From: Euonymus europaeus | Lineage: Eukaryota > Streptophyta > Magnoliopsida > Celastrales > Celastraceae | Direction: 5' to 3' | Length of the DNA stretch: 64,000 nucleotides | Assembly: GCA_963580455.1 (NCBI GenBank) | Contig: OY756972.1 | Span: 16,693,001-16,757,000, forward strand | Shown: one piece after another, positions 1 through 9,862 of the stretch | How the letters are laid out: the number at the start of each line of letters is the position of its first letter | How positions within the stretch are numbered: the first letter of the stretch is position 1 | Translations under genes and position numbers: made by a program | The notes under the pieces: generated by a model | Told to the model about the DNA's origin: nothing | Databases searched by the model: none | The model's input: the letters and a program-made list of their open reading frames with translations, nothing else

Positions 1-540
1 ACATTTAGAACCATCAAGAGTCATAGCATCATAACCAAGTCCACTCCTATCAAGATAATGCCTTTGAAAGACCAACATTTCATCCAATTTCAAAGAACTC
101 ATGGCAAATTTAGATAATTGAGTCTCTAAAAATTTATTCTTTTCTTTCATCATATCAAGCTCATGTTGCAAGGAAGTAGTATTAGAAATCATTATGCATT
201 CATGTTCATTCCATGAAACCAATTCTTCTTCTAACTCAAGCACTCTAGCTTTAAGATTATCATAATCATACGTATTGCAATTAGAGCTTTCAACCATACA
301 AGCATTCTCATCAAGCATAGGTGATTTTCCTTTCAAGCACTTATTCTCATCAATCAAGGCATCATACTCAAGTATCATATCATCATTTTTAGCACATATA
401 GAAACATACTTGGCATTCAACTCCTCAAGTTCACTAACATGCATTTCATCGATTTTCATAAGCCTAGCATTTTCTTTCTTAAGAAGTTTGCACTTTCTAA
501 GCAACATACCATGAGAATCACATAAATCATCATAAGGCAA
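1..540 (-). pseudogene. copia gag continuation past a frameshift (runs off window)
   Basis: Read on the minus strand, this stretch stays open from about 540 to the window edge, roughly 180 codons, in a frame one base away from the gag frame upstream. The product is rich in Leu, Glu, Lys and Met with heptad-like spacing, so a coiled coil is likely. Its last residues before the edge resemble the segment between the Gag zinc knuckle and the protease in SIRE/Maximus-type copia polyproteins. The frame change lies near 535-545, just after an HFCLM motif. This copy therefore cannot make a continuous Gag-Pol without frameshifting. Protease, integrase and reverse transcriptase would lie left of the window. 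Confidence 0.65.
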
Positions 541-1607
541 AAGTGTGCCTTATGCTCCACTTCATCCTCACTTGATGAGCTTGATGAGGAATCATCCCAT
601 GTTGCTTTCAATGCCTTCTTCTTCTCTTTGCCTTTCCCTTTGTGATATTTCTTGGATGCTTTGGGGCACTCGGCAATAAAGTGACCAACCTTGCCACAAT
701 TGAAACAAGTTGGTTTCTCTCTTTCCTTCTCCTTCTTCTTGTCTTTGAACTTTCGATTCTTGAATCCACCTCTCTTGTTCTTCACAAATTTCTTGAAATT
801 CTTCACTATCATAGCCATCTCATCATCACTATCTTCACTCTCACTACTTGAAGACACTTCCCTTTCACCATGACTCATGGCCTCCCTTGCCTTAGAGGTC
901 ACGGCTAGGGCAATGCCCTTCTTCCTTTGAGGCTCTTCATCCACTCTATTTAACACTTTCATCTCATGAGTCATCAAGCTCCCAATGAGCTCATCCAACT
1001 TCAAAGTCCTCACGTCTTTGGCCTCCTCAATGGCGGTCACCTTCTCACTCCAATTTCTAGGTAAGCTCCTTAGAACTTTTTGTACCTTGTCATGCATAGG
1101 GTAAGGTTTGCCAAGAGCATTCAAATCATTGCATATGCATGTCAACCTATTAAACATGTCACTAATGCATTCACCTTCAAGCATTTTGAACAATTCATAT
1201 TTTTGCACTAACATGTTAATTTTGCAATCTTTAACTTGACTAATTCCTTCATGCTTTAATTCTAACATTTTCCAAATCTCTTGAGCACTAGTGCATGCAC
1301 TAATATGATCATACTCACCCCTAGCTAATGCAATATGTAACAAGTTAATTGCTTTTTCATTTAAGCTCACCTTGTTGTCATCACTCTCACTATACTCACT
1401 CTCATCCTTAGGAACTACCTTATCTCCCTCTCTCTTAGTAGGAATGAATGGTCCATTCTCTATAACTCTCCATAAGGCCATATCCATACTCCTAAGGAAA
1501 ATCCTCATCCTATTCTTCCAAAAACCATAATCCTTCCCATCAAAGAAAGGTGGCCTATTTGATGACAAGCCCTCACCATCATGTGGTCTAGTACTAGTGT
1601 AAGTCAT
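456..1607 (-). CDS. copia Gag protein with CCHC zinc knuckle (SIRE/Maximus-like)
   Basis: This is the Gag portion of a minus-strand Ty1/copia polyprotein, which packages element RNA in cytoplasmic particles. The frame gives 383 codons. The N-terminus (residues 20-60, PFFDGKDYGFWKNRM) and a helical UBN2/DUF4219-like region (about 85-215) are typical of plant copia Gag. A basic linker follows, then one CCHC knuckle at about 301-314 (CFNCGKVGHFIAEC), then a Ser/acidic run. The last 25 or so residues are off-frame: a one-base shift near 540 leaves the polyprotein frame and a stop follows. The start lies 44 bp inside the primer-binding site, as expected. Family call is firm; the lineage call rests on the LTR and leader motifs. 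Confidence 0.8.
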   Translation of the reverse strand: MTYTSTRPHDGEGLSSNRPPFFDGKDYGFWKNRMRIFLRSMDMALWRVIENGPFIPTKREGDKVVPKDESEYSESDDNKVSLNEKAINLLHIALARGEYDHISACTSAQEIWKMLELKHEGISQVKDCKINMLVQKYELFKMLEGECISDMFNRLTCICNDLNALGKPYPMHDKVQKVLRSLPRNWSEKVTAIEEAKDVRTLKLDELIGSLMTHEMKVLNRVDEEPQRKKGIALAVTSKAREAMSHGEREVSSSSESEDSDDEMAMIVKNFKKFVKNKRGGFKNRKFKDKKKEKEREKPTCFNCGKVGHFIAECPKASKKYHKGKGKEKKKALKATWDDSSSSSSSEDEVEHKAHFCLMMIYVILMVCCLESANFLRKKMLGL

Positions 1608-1650
1608 TTGATCTAAGCTAGAATGTTAATTCTATTACTTTGCTAACCTC

Positions 1651-1664
1651 CCTCTGATACCAAT
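1651..1664 (-). other. primer-binding site of the copia element (tRNA-iMet type)
   Basis: The minus strand reads TTGGTATCAGAGGG directly inside the LTR edge. This matches the TGGTATCAGAGC-type site, complementary to the 3' end of initiator tRNA-Met, used by nearly all plant copia elements. It fixes the element's orientation and the inner LTR boundary at 1664/1665. Confidence 0.8.
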
Positions 1665-3900
1665 TGAAATCACTATTCTAACACAAGAGGGGGGTGAATT
1701 TTGTTTTAAAAACTAAGTATAAACCCCAAGTACAAAATCACAACCTAAAAACTCACAAATGATTAAGGCAATGTCAAGAATGCAAATCTGCGCACTAATC
1801 GTGTAAATGCAATTTGACCTAGCAATTCAACTCGGAATGTAACGAAATTTGATATGCAATATTACAACACCTCAATGAACACTATATCAAAAATTTAGCT
1901 CAAAATTCAAAGTCTAGCTATATGAACAATTCACGGACAGATTGGTATTCTAGAAAATTAACAATCAAAAGTATACCTAGAATTCAATAATCACAAGTTG
2001 TTCAACCACAAGCAATATCCCAACAAGCAATGGCAGCAAGCAACATCCTAATATCAACTTCTAAGGCACACAAATCTCCAATAACACCAATAGAATGATA
2101 ATCAAAAACAAGACACTACAAGGCAGCAAGTTTAACACACAAACAAGCAAGGAAATCAAAATAGTGTGCACAAGGATATATAGTGGTTCGGTGCTCACAC
2201 CTACATCCACTACCTAAGCCCTCAAGCTTAGGATTTTCCAATCCACTAAAGGATATATGTGGTTTTGCAAGTTCACCACAAACTTAGGGTTTCCAAGAAC
2301 ACCCCAAACTTGTACACTAACAAGGTTTGAAGCTAACCTTAAACTTTCAAAGGTAATGCCCTCAAAAGGGACTTTTACAAGTATTTGGATTTTGGTTCTC
2401 TCAAGATTAGCTCTAGGCTATATATGGTTGAAGAACACTCAAATTCACAAGATGTTGCTCAAATTGGTTTGGATTCAAATGTGTAGCAAACACTCTTGTA
2501 ATCTCACACAAAGCTCAGATCAAGAATAGGTTTAGGTGAAGCTTTGTTGAAGAACTCTCAAAAACACACGAAGAGTACACACGGGTAGAAAGATTTTGGG
2601 GTGGTTCAAGGAGTTTTTGGATCTCTCTTTCAAATAGGAAGATGATGGCTTGAATGTAATCAAAGTGGAAGCAAGAGATCGCAAGAAAAAAGCTTGAATC
2701 AAGAAGATGAAGTTGAGAGCAAGTAAGCTTGAACACTTACTAAAAATTTGCAAATGCTTCTTCCACCTTGCAAGAATGGCCAACCCTTCTCTCTTCAAAA
2801 CAAACAAAAACCAACTCAGCCATTGGATCAATACATCTTCAAATCTTGGCCCTTGAAGCTACTTTAAATCTGGACCTTTCTTTAATTCAAATGCAATTGA
2901 TCTCAGCCATTGAAGATCAAGCCGTTGGACATATTTCTCCAAGAAAGTCACCATGGGCTGCACCTTGTTTGGATCAAACACATTACTCTTCTGTATGTAG
3001 CAACTTTCTCCAACGGATGCCAAACAAGTCCATCTTAAATTCTGGAAATATTACAACTGTATGTCATCTTGTCTCTCCCTTGTCTCTTCCTTGTCTCCAT
3101 AGTGCAAGTGTTAGGCACACTACCAACCAAGTATTTCAAACTTGTATTCCCTCTACTTTGTTGACTCCAAAACAAATGATAAGGCTTCTAGAAGTTCTTG
3201 AGTTAATTCTCCAGCAATAATAACACAAGGCACACGGCTGGAACCATTTCTTGCACACAAAGTGTCAAACTTGAACCAAATAGGGTTGACCATGTCCAAA
3301 CTTGTCTAAATGAGCTTCAAATCATGATGCACAAATTTTCTCAATAGAATCAGCTTCATGATACTTCAAATAGGCTCATGATGATCATTTGATTAAGCCT
3401 ACAAAAGAATAGATGACAAAACATCCAATTTTTGCTTGTAAGCTCAAAGAGCTTCAATGCTAGCACTTAGGTTAATCAACATGTTATAAGCTTAATAAAA
3501 TTCAAGTAAGCACATGATAAATCATTTCATATATAATTGAATGTGCATACAAAATTTCACTTATAACTGAGGTCATTTGGTCATTCAATTTGATCATGCA
3601 AATCTCAACTAGCCCAGTTTAATGACTGCACAGGTGAATTAATTTCAACAGACAAATTGAACCTGATAAACTTAAAATTGACCTGACACTATTTGACAAT
3701 GAATAATTCCAGAGTGTCTTAAATAATTTTCAGAACACGAATCAAGTCAATCAGAGCTCATATGAATACGTTATGACTGTTCAACCAACGTGTGCGCAGT
3801 GTGATGTTGTGACAGATTTTAGCATCAAAAAATAAGTCAGTCCAGATTCATCCAATTTATATCAAACATGATTCCAAAGATATATAATGATCAAACATCC
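1665..3900 (-). mobile_element. 5' LTR of the SIRE/Maximus-like copia element (outer end unresolved)
   Basis: The LTR starts on the plus strand with TG at 1665, next to the primer site. The inner edge holds CACAAGAGGGGGGTGAATT (1675 on), a hallmark of SIRE/Maximus LTR 3' ends. At about 2173 lies the TATAGTGGTTCGG motif with following TCCACTAC, also typical of these LTRs. Open frames at 2257-3220 on both strands lie inside the LTR and show no protein similarity I recognise. The outer terminus could not be fixed, because the partner LTR is outside the window and no clear CA plus 5-bp duplication stands out. The end at about 3900 is a guess based on family length and the onset of different sequence. 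Confidence 0.6.
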
Positions 3901-4005
3901 AATTTATATCATACACGCGTGTGTGTATGGTGGGCTTGTTCACCAGTGCATTTCTTTTTGGGTCACGTCCAATGGGCTTTAAGCCCAAAGCTATGTCTTG
4001 TTTCC

Positions 4006-4600
4006 TGTTGGTTCATGACTCACGGGCCCAGTCCGAAATACAAAATCTAGAAATTCTCTAGGATAGGAAACAGTGTTTAGGTATACATGAGTTGGTTTCA
4101 GATTGGTTTGATTTTATCTTGGTTGGCTAACAGATATAATTGTATTCAATTATCTGTTAGATAATATCAGTTTAGGGATTATTCTCCAATCCGGTTTTGG
4201 CTTAATCTTCTCTCCCCTTCATACACTATAAATAGGGCCTTTAGTTCATGGAACACACACCAAAAAATTTAGAGCATTCACTTGCATAGTTGAGAGGAGC
4301 TGCCATTATCTTTTCTGTTCGTTGCTCGGAGTGCCGCTTCCATTCCGTGTAGGTGCTGCCATTCTATCTTGGGAGATTGTCGTCAAGTATTCCCGAAGCC
4401 ACGTGTGGGAGGCGTTAAGTCTTAAGGATACAGAGTTTACTTTGGGCTTGGCGTTTCTGTTTCTTGCTTTCTATCTCCTTTGTTTGTTCAATTGGTAATG
4501 TATTTCGAGGTTCTTCTATGGTAATGAAATTTTGGTTGCTTTCTATTTCATTTATGTGAATTTGATCGATCCATAAACAATTTTCGTTATATTTTCAACA
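4006..4600 (+). mobile_element. copia-type solo LTR (595 bp)
   Basis: The segment begins TGTTG (4006-4010) and ends CAACA (4596-4600), a perfect 5-bp terminal inverted repeat of LTR type. GTTTC occurs at 4000-4004, one base before the left end, and at 4601-4605 directly after the right end. This is a plausible 5-bp target duplication with one inserted C. A TATA box lies at 4227-4234. The downstream leader contains GGGAG/GGGAGGCG motifs and a T-rich U5, as in several plant copia LTRs. No internal coding region follows, so it is a solo LTR. Confidence 0.7.
4227..4234 (+). promoter_or_regulatory. TATA box of the solo LTR
   Basis: TATAAATA followed by GGGCC lies 222 bp into the solo LTR. It is placed as expected for the U3/R junction, with transcription predicted to start about 25-35 bp downstream in the plus direction. 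Confidence 0.6.
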
Positions 4601-5051
4601 GTTTCGACAAGAAGATGTTGTAATCTTTTATTTATTTCATTAATGAAATCATTTTTGTTTGTATCTTCTTTAATAGAATTTTTATTTGCGAGCTTGGTTT
4701 GGATTAAGGGTGGATGTTCAGACTCAATGATGGATTTTTGGAAATTATTATACCGTTTCTGAACCCTAGTAGTAGCATTGATTGTTTTTGAAGAAAAAGG
4801 ATAAGTAGCCTAGTCAATACGGGGTTCATCCAACGATAATTAAAAATAATCAAAAAATAATACTTGTTCTTGAATTCCGTTAAGAAAATCATAATATTCT
4901 TTTTGGATAGACTGACGTTTTTCACCTATATAATGATTGAGAAACCAGTCTCTTTTGGCAATATTGGAAGGAGAATAAAAATCTTTTTGTAATGATTTTT
5001 TGTCGATAACAAAATCATCACGAATTAAAACATTTAACTCGGGGTCATTAT
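4601..5051 (-). pseudogene. possible endogenous caulimovirid (pararetrovirus) polyprotein fragment
   Basis: On the minus strand, a reading frame from the hAT insertion point (5051) leftward is open for about 70 codons. It continues in a second frame towards 4610, so at least one frameshift is present. The part around KRDWFLNHY and the following aromatic/basic residues has the feel of the spacer between movement and coat regions in petuvirus/florendovirus-like polyproteins known as old copies in plant genomes. This is recognition by pattern only. No reverse transcriptase, coat zinc knuckle or protease is visible. It could instead be an unrelated decayed element. The frame is broken by a hAT insertion on one side and abuts the solo LTR on the other. 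Confidence 0.35.
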
Positions 5052-5059
5052 TATCTACC

Positions 5060-5586
5060 AAGGGATGGCAACGGGGCTGGGCGGGGCCGGGTATGCTCTC
5101 CCCATCCCCGAACCCGAACATCATCCCCGCCCCCATCCCCGAACCCGAACCCGATTTTTGGAGTTCGGGGAATCCCCGAACCCGAACCCGAACCCCAAAA
5201 ATACTACAATATTATATGTATTTGTATTATATATATACATGTATGTGTTAGTATGTATGTATTATATATATATGTCAGTATGTATGTATGTATTATAGAT
5301 ATATATGTGTGTGTGTGTGTCATATGTATATATGTATGTCAATATATATATATGTGTGTGTGTATGTTTGTCAATGTATATATGTAATATATATATATAT
5401 ATAAAAATAATATATGTATTATATATATATTTAAATAAAAATATTAGAAAAAGTTCGGGTCGGGTTCGGGGCCGGGTAAGGTATTACCATACCCTACCCG
5501 TCCCCGAGCAGTGGGGTTCGGGTGGCACCCAAACCCGACCCTGAACCTGAAATTTCGGGTACCCGCGGGGAATTTTGTCATCCCTA
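5060..5586. mobile_element. non-autonomous hAT element with GC-rich ends (527 bp)
   Basis: The left end reads AAGGGATGGCAACGGGG and the right end TTGTCATCCCTA, giving an imperfect terminal inverted repeat of the form (N)AGGGATGRCAA. It is flanked by TATCTACC at 5052-5059 and 5587-5594, a perfect 8-bp duplication typical of hAT elements. Subterminal DNA is packed with CCCGAACCC / GGGTTCGGG repeats in both orientations, and the centre is a (TA)/(TG) microsatellite. There is no transposase. It is inserted in the pararetrovirus-like fragment. Confidence 0.8.
5217..5440. repeat. TA/TG-rich microsatellite
   Basis: Interrupted ATATATGT, TGTGTG and TATATA runs fill the centre of the non-autonomous hAT element. 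The plus-strand open frames here are translations of this low-complexity DNA. Confidence 0.85.
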
Positions 5587-5594
5587 TATCTACC

Positions 5595-5916
5595 ATTTGA
5601 GAATAAGTTGGTGACATTAATGGAGAATCTTTTAGTTCCTTGTGAGAATCTTTTAGTTCCTAGGTGGAACTGATTTGAGAACTAGCTGTTGAACATTGTA
5701 AAATGATTTTGGTATAGAACCTGAATGATTGACTTCACATAAATTGGGGTGATAAGAAGTACTTGGAGGAGTTGAAAATTGATTTTTTGTTTTATAAGAA
5801 GTACTTGGAGAAGTTGAGAATGAATTTTTAGGCGGAATTCCTATCTCTGATTTAAAAGATGAACTAGGGTTAAGTTGTTGATAATCAATTGAATGGCGAC
5901 ATATACACACACACAC
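5595..5916 (-). pseudogene. second fragment of the possible pararetroviral reading frame
   Basis: The minus-strand frame 5916-5653 is open for 87 codons and rich in Ser, Pro, Thr and Asn, with a duplicated Ser/Thr-Ser-Tyr segment (two similar units near 5740-5830). It lies on the other side of the hAT insertion from the 4601-5051 fragment, on the same strand, so both probably belonged to one interrupted reading frame. Nothing in this piece alone proves a viral origin. Confidence 0.3.
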
Positions 5917-6003
5917 ATATATATATGTATTTAATTTTGAGTTTTGAACTTTGCATGGAGATTAGCTTGATTGATTGGTCCTTAGAAACTCTAATCTAAG
6001 CAG

Positions 6004-6590
6004 TACCATAAGTTAGTATTTTTTTAGGGTTGTTTTCAATACCATACGTTGGTATTTCAAATACAATCATAAAAACTATCATAAGTTGATCTTTCAAATA
6101 TAATCATTAAAAAAATACCATAAGTTGGTCTTTCAAATTCAACCTTTTCAATACCATAATTTGGTATTTCAAATTCAATTATTTTCAATGCCATAAGTTG
6201 GTATCCTCAAACTCAAATTCAACCTTTCTTTAAAAATACCATAAGTTGGTATTTCAAATTGAATTCATTTTCAGTACCACAAGTTGGTATTCTCAAATTC
6301 ATATTCAGTTCTTTTTCAAAACTCAATTCATTTTCGATACCATAAGTTGGTATTTCAATTTCAAATTCAATTCATTTTCAAAATATAAATATATTCATTT
6401 TAATATCATAAGTCAGTATTTGAAAATAAAATTTATTCCACTGCCATAAGTTGATTTTTCAAATCTGAATACCTTTTATGTCATAAGTTTGTATATTTTT
6501 AAATTAAACTTACCATAAGTTGTATAATATTTAATTTAAAATCAAATCTTTAATCAAAACCTTCTTCATAAACTATCATAGGTTGATAGT
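6004..6590. repeat. array of about 14 short palindromes, consensus ATACCATAAGTTGGTAT
   Basis: Copies start near 6004, 6039, 6075, 6115, 6151, 6188, 6235, 6274, 6336, 6402, 6440, 6476, 6510 and 6571. Spacing is mostly 34-40 bp, with a few gaps near 60. Each unit is an inverted repeat with a TAAGT-like 5-nt centre: ATACCA-TAAGT-TGGTAT in the best copies. The last copy is ACTATCATAGGTTGATAGT, whose two arms changed together and still pair over 7 bp. Spacers are AT-rich (TTTCAAATTCAA-like). No gene is present and the function is unknown. Confidence 0.85.
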
Positions 6591-6769
6591 GTATTTAAAA
6601 TATTTTTTAATCAAAAATATGCTTTACTACTTCTCTAAGATTGCTTCATTTTTCTTCCATATAAATTATGAGAATCAAAGACAAGACATAAAATTCCAAA
6701 AGAACCCTTAAAAATAATCATATCTTGCAAAGCACAAGTTTTCTTAAGATAGTCAATTAATTAATTCGG

Positions 6770-7421
6770 TAACTATTTTCAAACTGGAGTTGTAGGTTGC
6801 CTAACACGTTCCTCATACTCAATCGACCCCCGTACCATTTCTCTTTGATTCACAATTTTTTTTAATGTCCAATTGCACTTTAAATCAATTGGTGGTGGCT
6901 TCATCCTTCGTGTCGGTTATTTCATCATGCAAATGACACCATAGTCCACCCTACACAAAATTAATTAAGTAAACATAATGTAATTATTGGGTTGTATATG
7001 TAATTGTAAACAAGCACTTACGAGCCTTCCACCCGTTGTGGTGAATCCCTCTTGGTCACAATTTTTGCAAATATGTACTGACTGTGATCCTCAAAAAAGG
7101 TAAGGCTATTAAAGAAGTAGATAATTTGCAATTCACATTGGAATGTCAAGCACCAGGACAATTCATGTCCATATGATGCAATGGAAATATTACAAATTGT
7201 TTAGTGTCTTTAAGAAAATGATCTTCGCTATTCTTTCTCTTAGGGAGAATAGAATTGTAGTGGCTCCAAGATCCGTTATCAGTGTCCAATATGAGTAGGG
7301 TCCAATGATTGGCAGTGTGAAGTTTCCTCATAGAATGCAATGAGAATATTATATATGTGTACTTGTCAAGCTGGTAAATGAGCATGTTCACAATAAATTT
7401 CCTAAAAATATAATTTTTCAT
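6770..7421 (-). pseudogene. Ulp1-like (C48) cysteine protease domain of a MULE-type element, decayed
   Basis: Minus-strand codons near 7320 read HWTLLILDTDNGSWSHYNS, the His-Trp...Leu-Asp block of Ulp1/SUMO-protease-like domains carried by plant Mutator-like and related transposons. Further downstream a GTAAGT donor (about 7020) and a TGTAG acceptor (about 6951) could splice to an exon reading VDYGVICMM. In the family this position is DCG, so the catalytic Cys is Tyr here (codon 6941-6943). Frames between the blocks are broken. It lies downstream of the RFLKWD and linker segments (8647-7422). Inactive remnant. Confidence 0.6.
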
Positions 7422-8413
7422 CAGTCAAAGGAGTGACATGCATGAACTTGCGATCAACAGTGATAATATAGGGTCTTCTTCAATAGATGGATCTACACAC
7501 ATATCACTTTGTTTCCTCATCAAGTACTCTAAGTTAGCGTTAATAATTTGCAAAGGATACATATATTTTATTAGATTGTAGACCAAGTATATAGCATTTA
7601 TCAAAATAATAGAAAATTTGTGATGTAGGTGATACTCACATTGCTGGAGACCACATCACAATTGAACAAAGAGATCAAGTCACTTATTATGTCCAAACCA
7701 CACAACAACACTAACAATACATGGGAAAATAATGTCACAATTGCACTTTTTAATGTAATAAACAAGGAGGACAGTGTGTTAACATGATATTTCAGTGTAT
7801 TAAATGTCAATTAATTCGGTCAAAAATGTTTTAATGTCTAATTTTGCCATGTTTTTCAATGGCAATAAGTTTAGACATGACTTCATTTGTCATATGCTTG
7901 TAAGTTACAAATTTAGTATCAATTCGTAGTTCAGTGATATATGTATCTGTCATTTTCAACTTACAATATTTCAAGTTCTTTGTTTTCAGCATCCCTTTCT
8001 TACTCCACTTTCTACATTTTGACCAGTCTTCATTCAAAGCATGGTTGTGTTCATTAGATTGATTGTGGGCAACGTTGCTTCGTTATGAGCTCAAGGGGAT
8101 GGCGTACAAATCGTCGTCATCGAAAACAGTTATGTTATCTCTCTCCTCTTGTTGATCACGTATGTTTTTCTTTGTTCTAAATGAATCATAATCAATAATG
8201 GAACTTTTTGATGAACTCGTGTTTTCTATATCTTCGTTGTCGCTTCCATTTTAGAATCTGACCATTGATTGTTAAGTGCTCTCTCCTCTTTCTTAGTCAT
8301 CACTAATTCAACTTCTATTATGTGGTTTACCTGCAATATTTATGAAATACATCAAACTAGCATATAATTAGTGAGAATGAAGAGACAATCATTTAAAATG
8401 CTAATGTTTTATG
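7422..8413 (-). other. decayed linker of the Ulp1-type transposon gene
   Basis: Only short broken frames are seen (for example 8037-7831, Lys-rich, 68 codons). Position and strand place this between the RFLKWD exon and the Ulp1 domain, where family members have an acidic or basic linker split by introns. No separate gene is visible. Confidence 0.4.
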
Positions 8414-8647
8414 TTAGTATGTATATGTGGTGTGACAAACTAACGGTACAATGTAATTAAACAATTCTACAACGTATATAATGAATCGAACAATGTAATA
8501 TGCATTGGCCATATAAATTACCTTATTTCCCTTCAATGTATCTATGTACTTGGCTTTGAAATACTTTGGCCAGTCTCTTATGTCCCATTTAAGGAATCGT
8601 GGGAAAGTTCTTGAACGCACTGGATCAAGCATGTTAATAGTTACCAT
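8414..8647 (-). pseudogene. RFLKWD-segment exon of the Ulp1-type transposon gene
   Basis: The minus frame begins MVTINMLDPVRSRTFPRFLKWD and continues with a charged helix. A closely similar block (FLRFLKWDLKQFGNDFK) occurs on the minus strand at about 33000-33050, in the gene between the long inverted repeats. The shared block links the two loci as members of one transposon gene family. A splice donor (AAG|GTAATTTA) follows the block here. Confidence 0.5.
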
Positions 8648-8659
8648 TTACATGCCCTA

Positions 8660-9495
8660 TTGCAATAGCAATATGCTAAAGGGGTGGGGGGTTGTACGAA
8701 GTGGTAGATAAGTCCAAATCTCTACACGATGAAGAATGTGTAATATCACATTATATGTGGAAGCAGTCAATAGACTCATGTCAAACATTGTCATCTAGTG
8801 CTCACACGGTGCTTGGATATCATTTTGAAAGAAGTTTAGTGACTGTCTAACGGTCTACGCTCTCTCATAATCACAACATATTTCAACATATTGTCCCAAA
8901 ATGTGTCTAACTCTACCATCAAGTTATATGGAACACTGGGCCATTCATCCTTTTGAAGACAAAGAGACATAACTATCAATCGAAAGCCATAATTTTTATC
9001 CGCTCTCACATATTGTACGTCCCTAATGTATGAATGCAGTATAACTGAGAACTCATCAATATATGATTGTGAAGAGTAGTTTTTCTTTTTCTGCCTTGAA
9101 CTTTCTTATATAGAAAGAGCCTGAGTATTGCAAATAGAGGAGCAACTGTCTCTCTCTTGTTCATTAGAGTGGAAAAAATCATGCTCAATGATTTTTGAAT
9201 CATAGCGTTTGGATGAGGAAATGCATTTGTGAGGTTCTTGATGCTGAACAATTTTTTTTTTCTGATCAACAATACGTGTAGTTGGATTGTTACGATAGGT
9301 GGTGGGTACCTTTTTCTTTGTGCAGGGGCACCTTATAGTGTTGTCTTCACAACCGATTCATAAAGAAAAGTTGTCGAAGGTTTGAATATGTCCTTCAACT
9401 TCCTTAGCCAACCAATTTTAACATGTCTTGTATGATGTTTGAACTATTCTGTGAAAATTTATACATCAGTGCTACAGTCGATGTCATCCTCTTCA
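8660..9495 (-). pseudogene. OTU-domain tail of a MULE transposase, copy 1 (decayed)
   Basis: This 0.84-kb stretch matches 19200-20000 closely at DNA level (both share GTTGTACGAAGTGGTAGATA and TTTTGAAAGAAGTT). It encodes, with stops and frameshifts, the OTU-like cysteine-protease domain and the preceding linker of MULE/FAR1-related plant transposases. No intact DGNCGFR motif survives: that frame is interrupted near 8985-9005. Similarity to copy 2 ends near 9495, where an unrelated GGCC-rich repeat begins. Confidence 0.6.
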
Positions 9496-9502
9496 AAGAA
9501 GT

Positions 9503-9862
9503 AGAGGTGCTCAAGTAAATGAGGTGAGGTGAGTGGAATTTGAGTTCAGGCCAACTTGAATTGGGTCCAAGGGGTAGGGCTTTGGGCTGGGCTCAGCCCC
9601 ATAAAATAAGCCCGGGATACTCAAGTGTGTGGTTGGGCTGCCTAAGCTTTGGGGCTAGGCCGGGCTAAAATGATAAGGTCTAGGCCTTAAAATTGACATC
9701 GGGCCGGGTTGCCCGAATATATTTTGGCCCAAGTCTCGAAAGCCACTTCAGGCTAGGCCCAGGATATATTTTTTTGGCCCAAGCCTGGCCTGAGCCCAAT
9801 AGAGTAGGGCTAATGGGCTCAGGCTCGGACCTTGAGGTTCAAGCTGGGCCTGCAACTTTTTT
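9503..9862. repeat. GGCC-rich degenerate hAT-like repeat
   Basis: GGGCTGGGC, GGCCCAAGCC, GGGCCGGG and their complements recur throughout, in an otherwise AT-rich setting. The left edge TAGAGGTGCTCAA resembles the hAT ends found elsewhere in the window, but no right end or target duplication is visible. A similar GGCC-rich patch starts at about 63900. Confidence 0.5.

Noticed and set aside
2257..3220. Open frames of 73-150 codons
   Set aside because: They lie within the copia LTR on both strands and resemble no protein I know.
6004..6590. CRISPR-like array
   Set aside because: Regular repeats with spacers, but the repeats are degenerate, only about 17 bp, spacers are related to each other, and the DNA is plant nuclear without cas genes.
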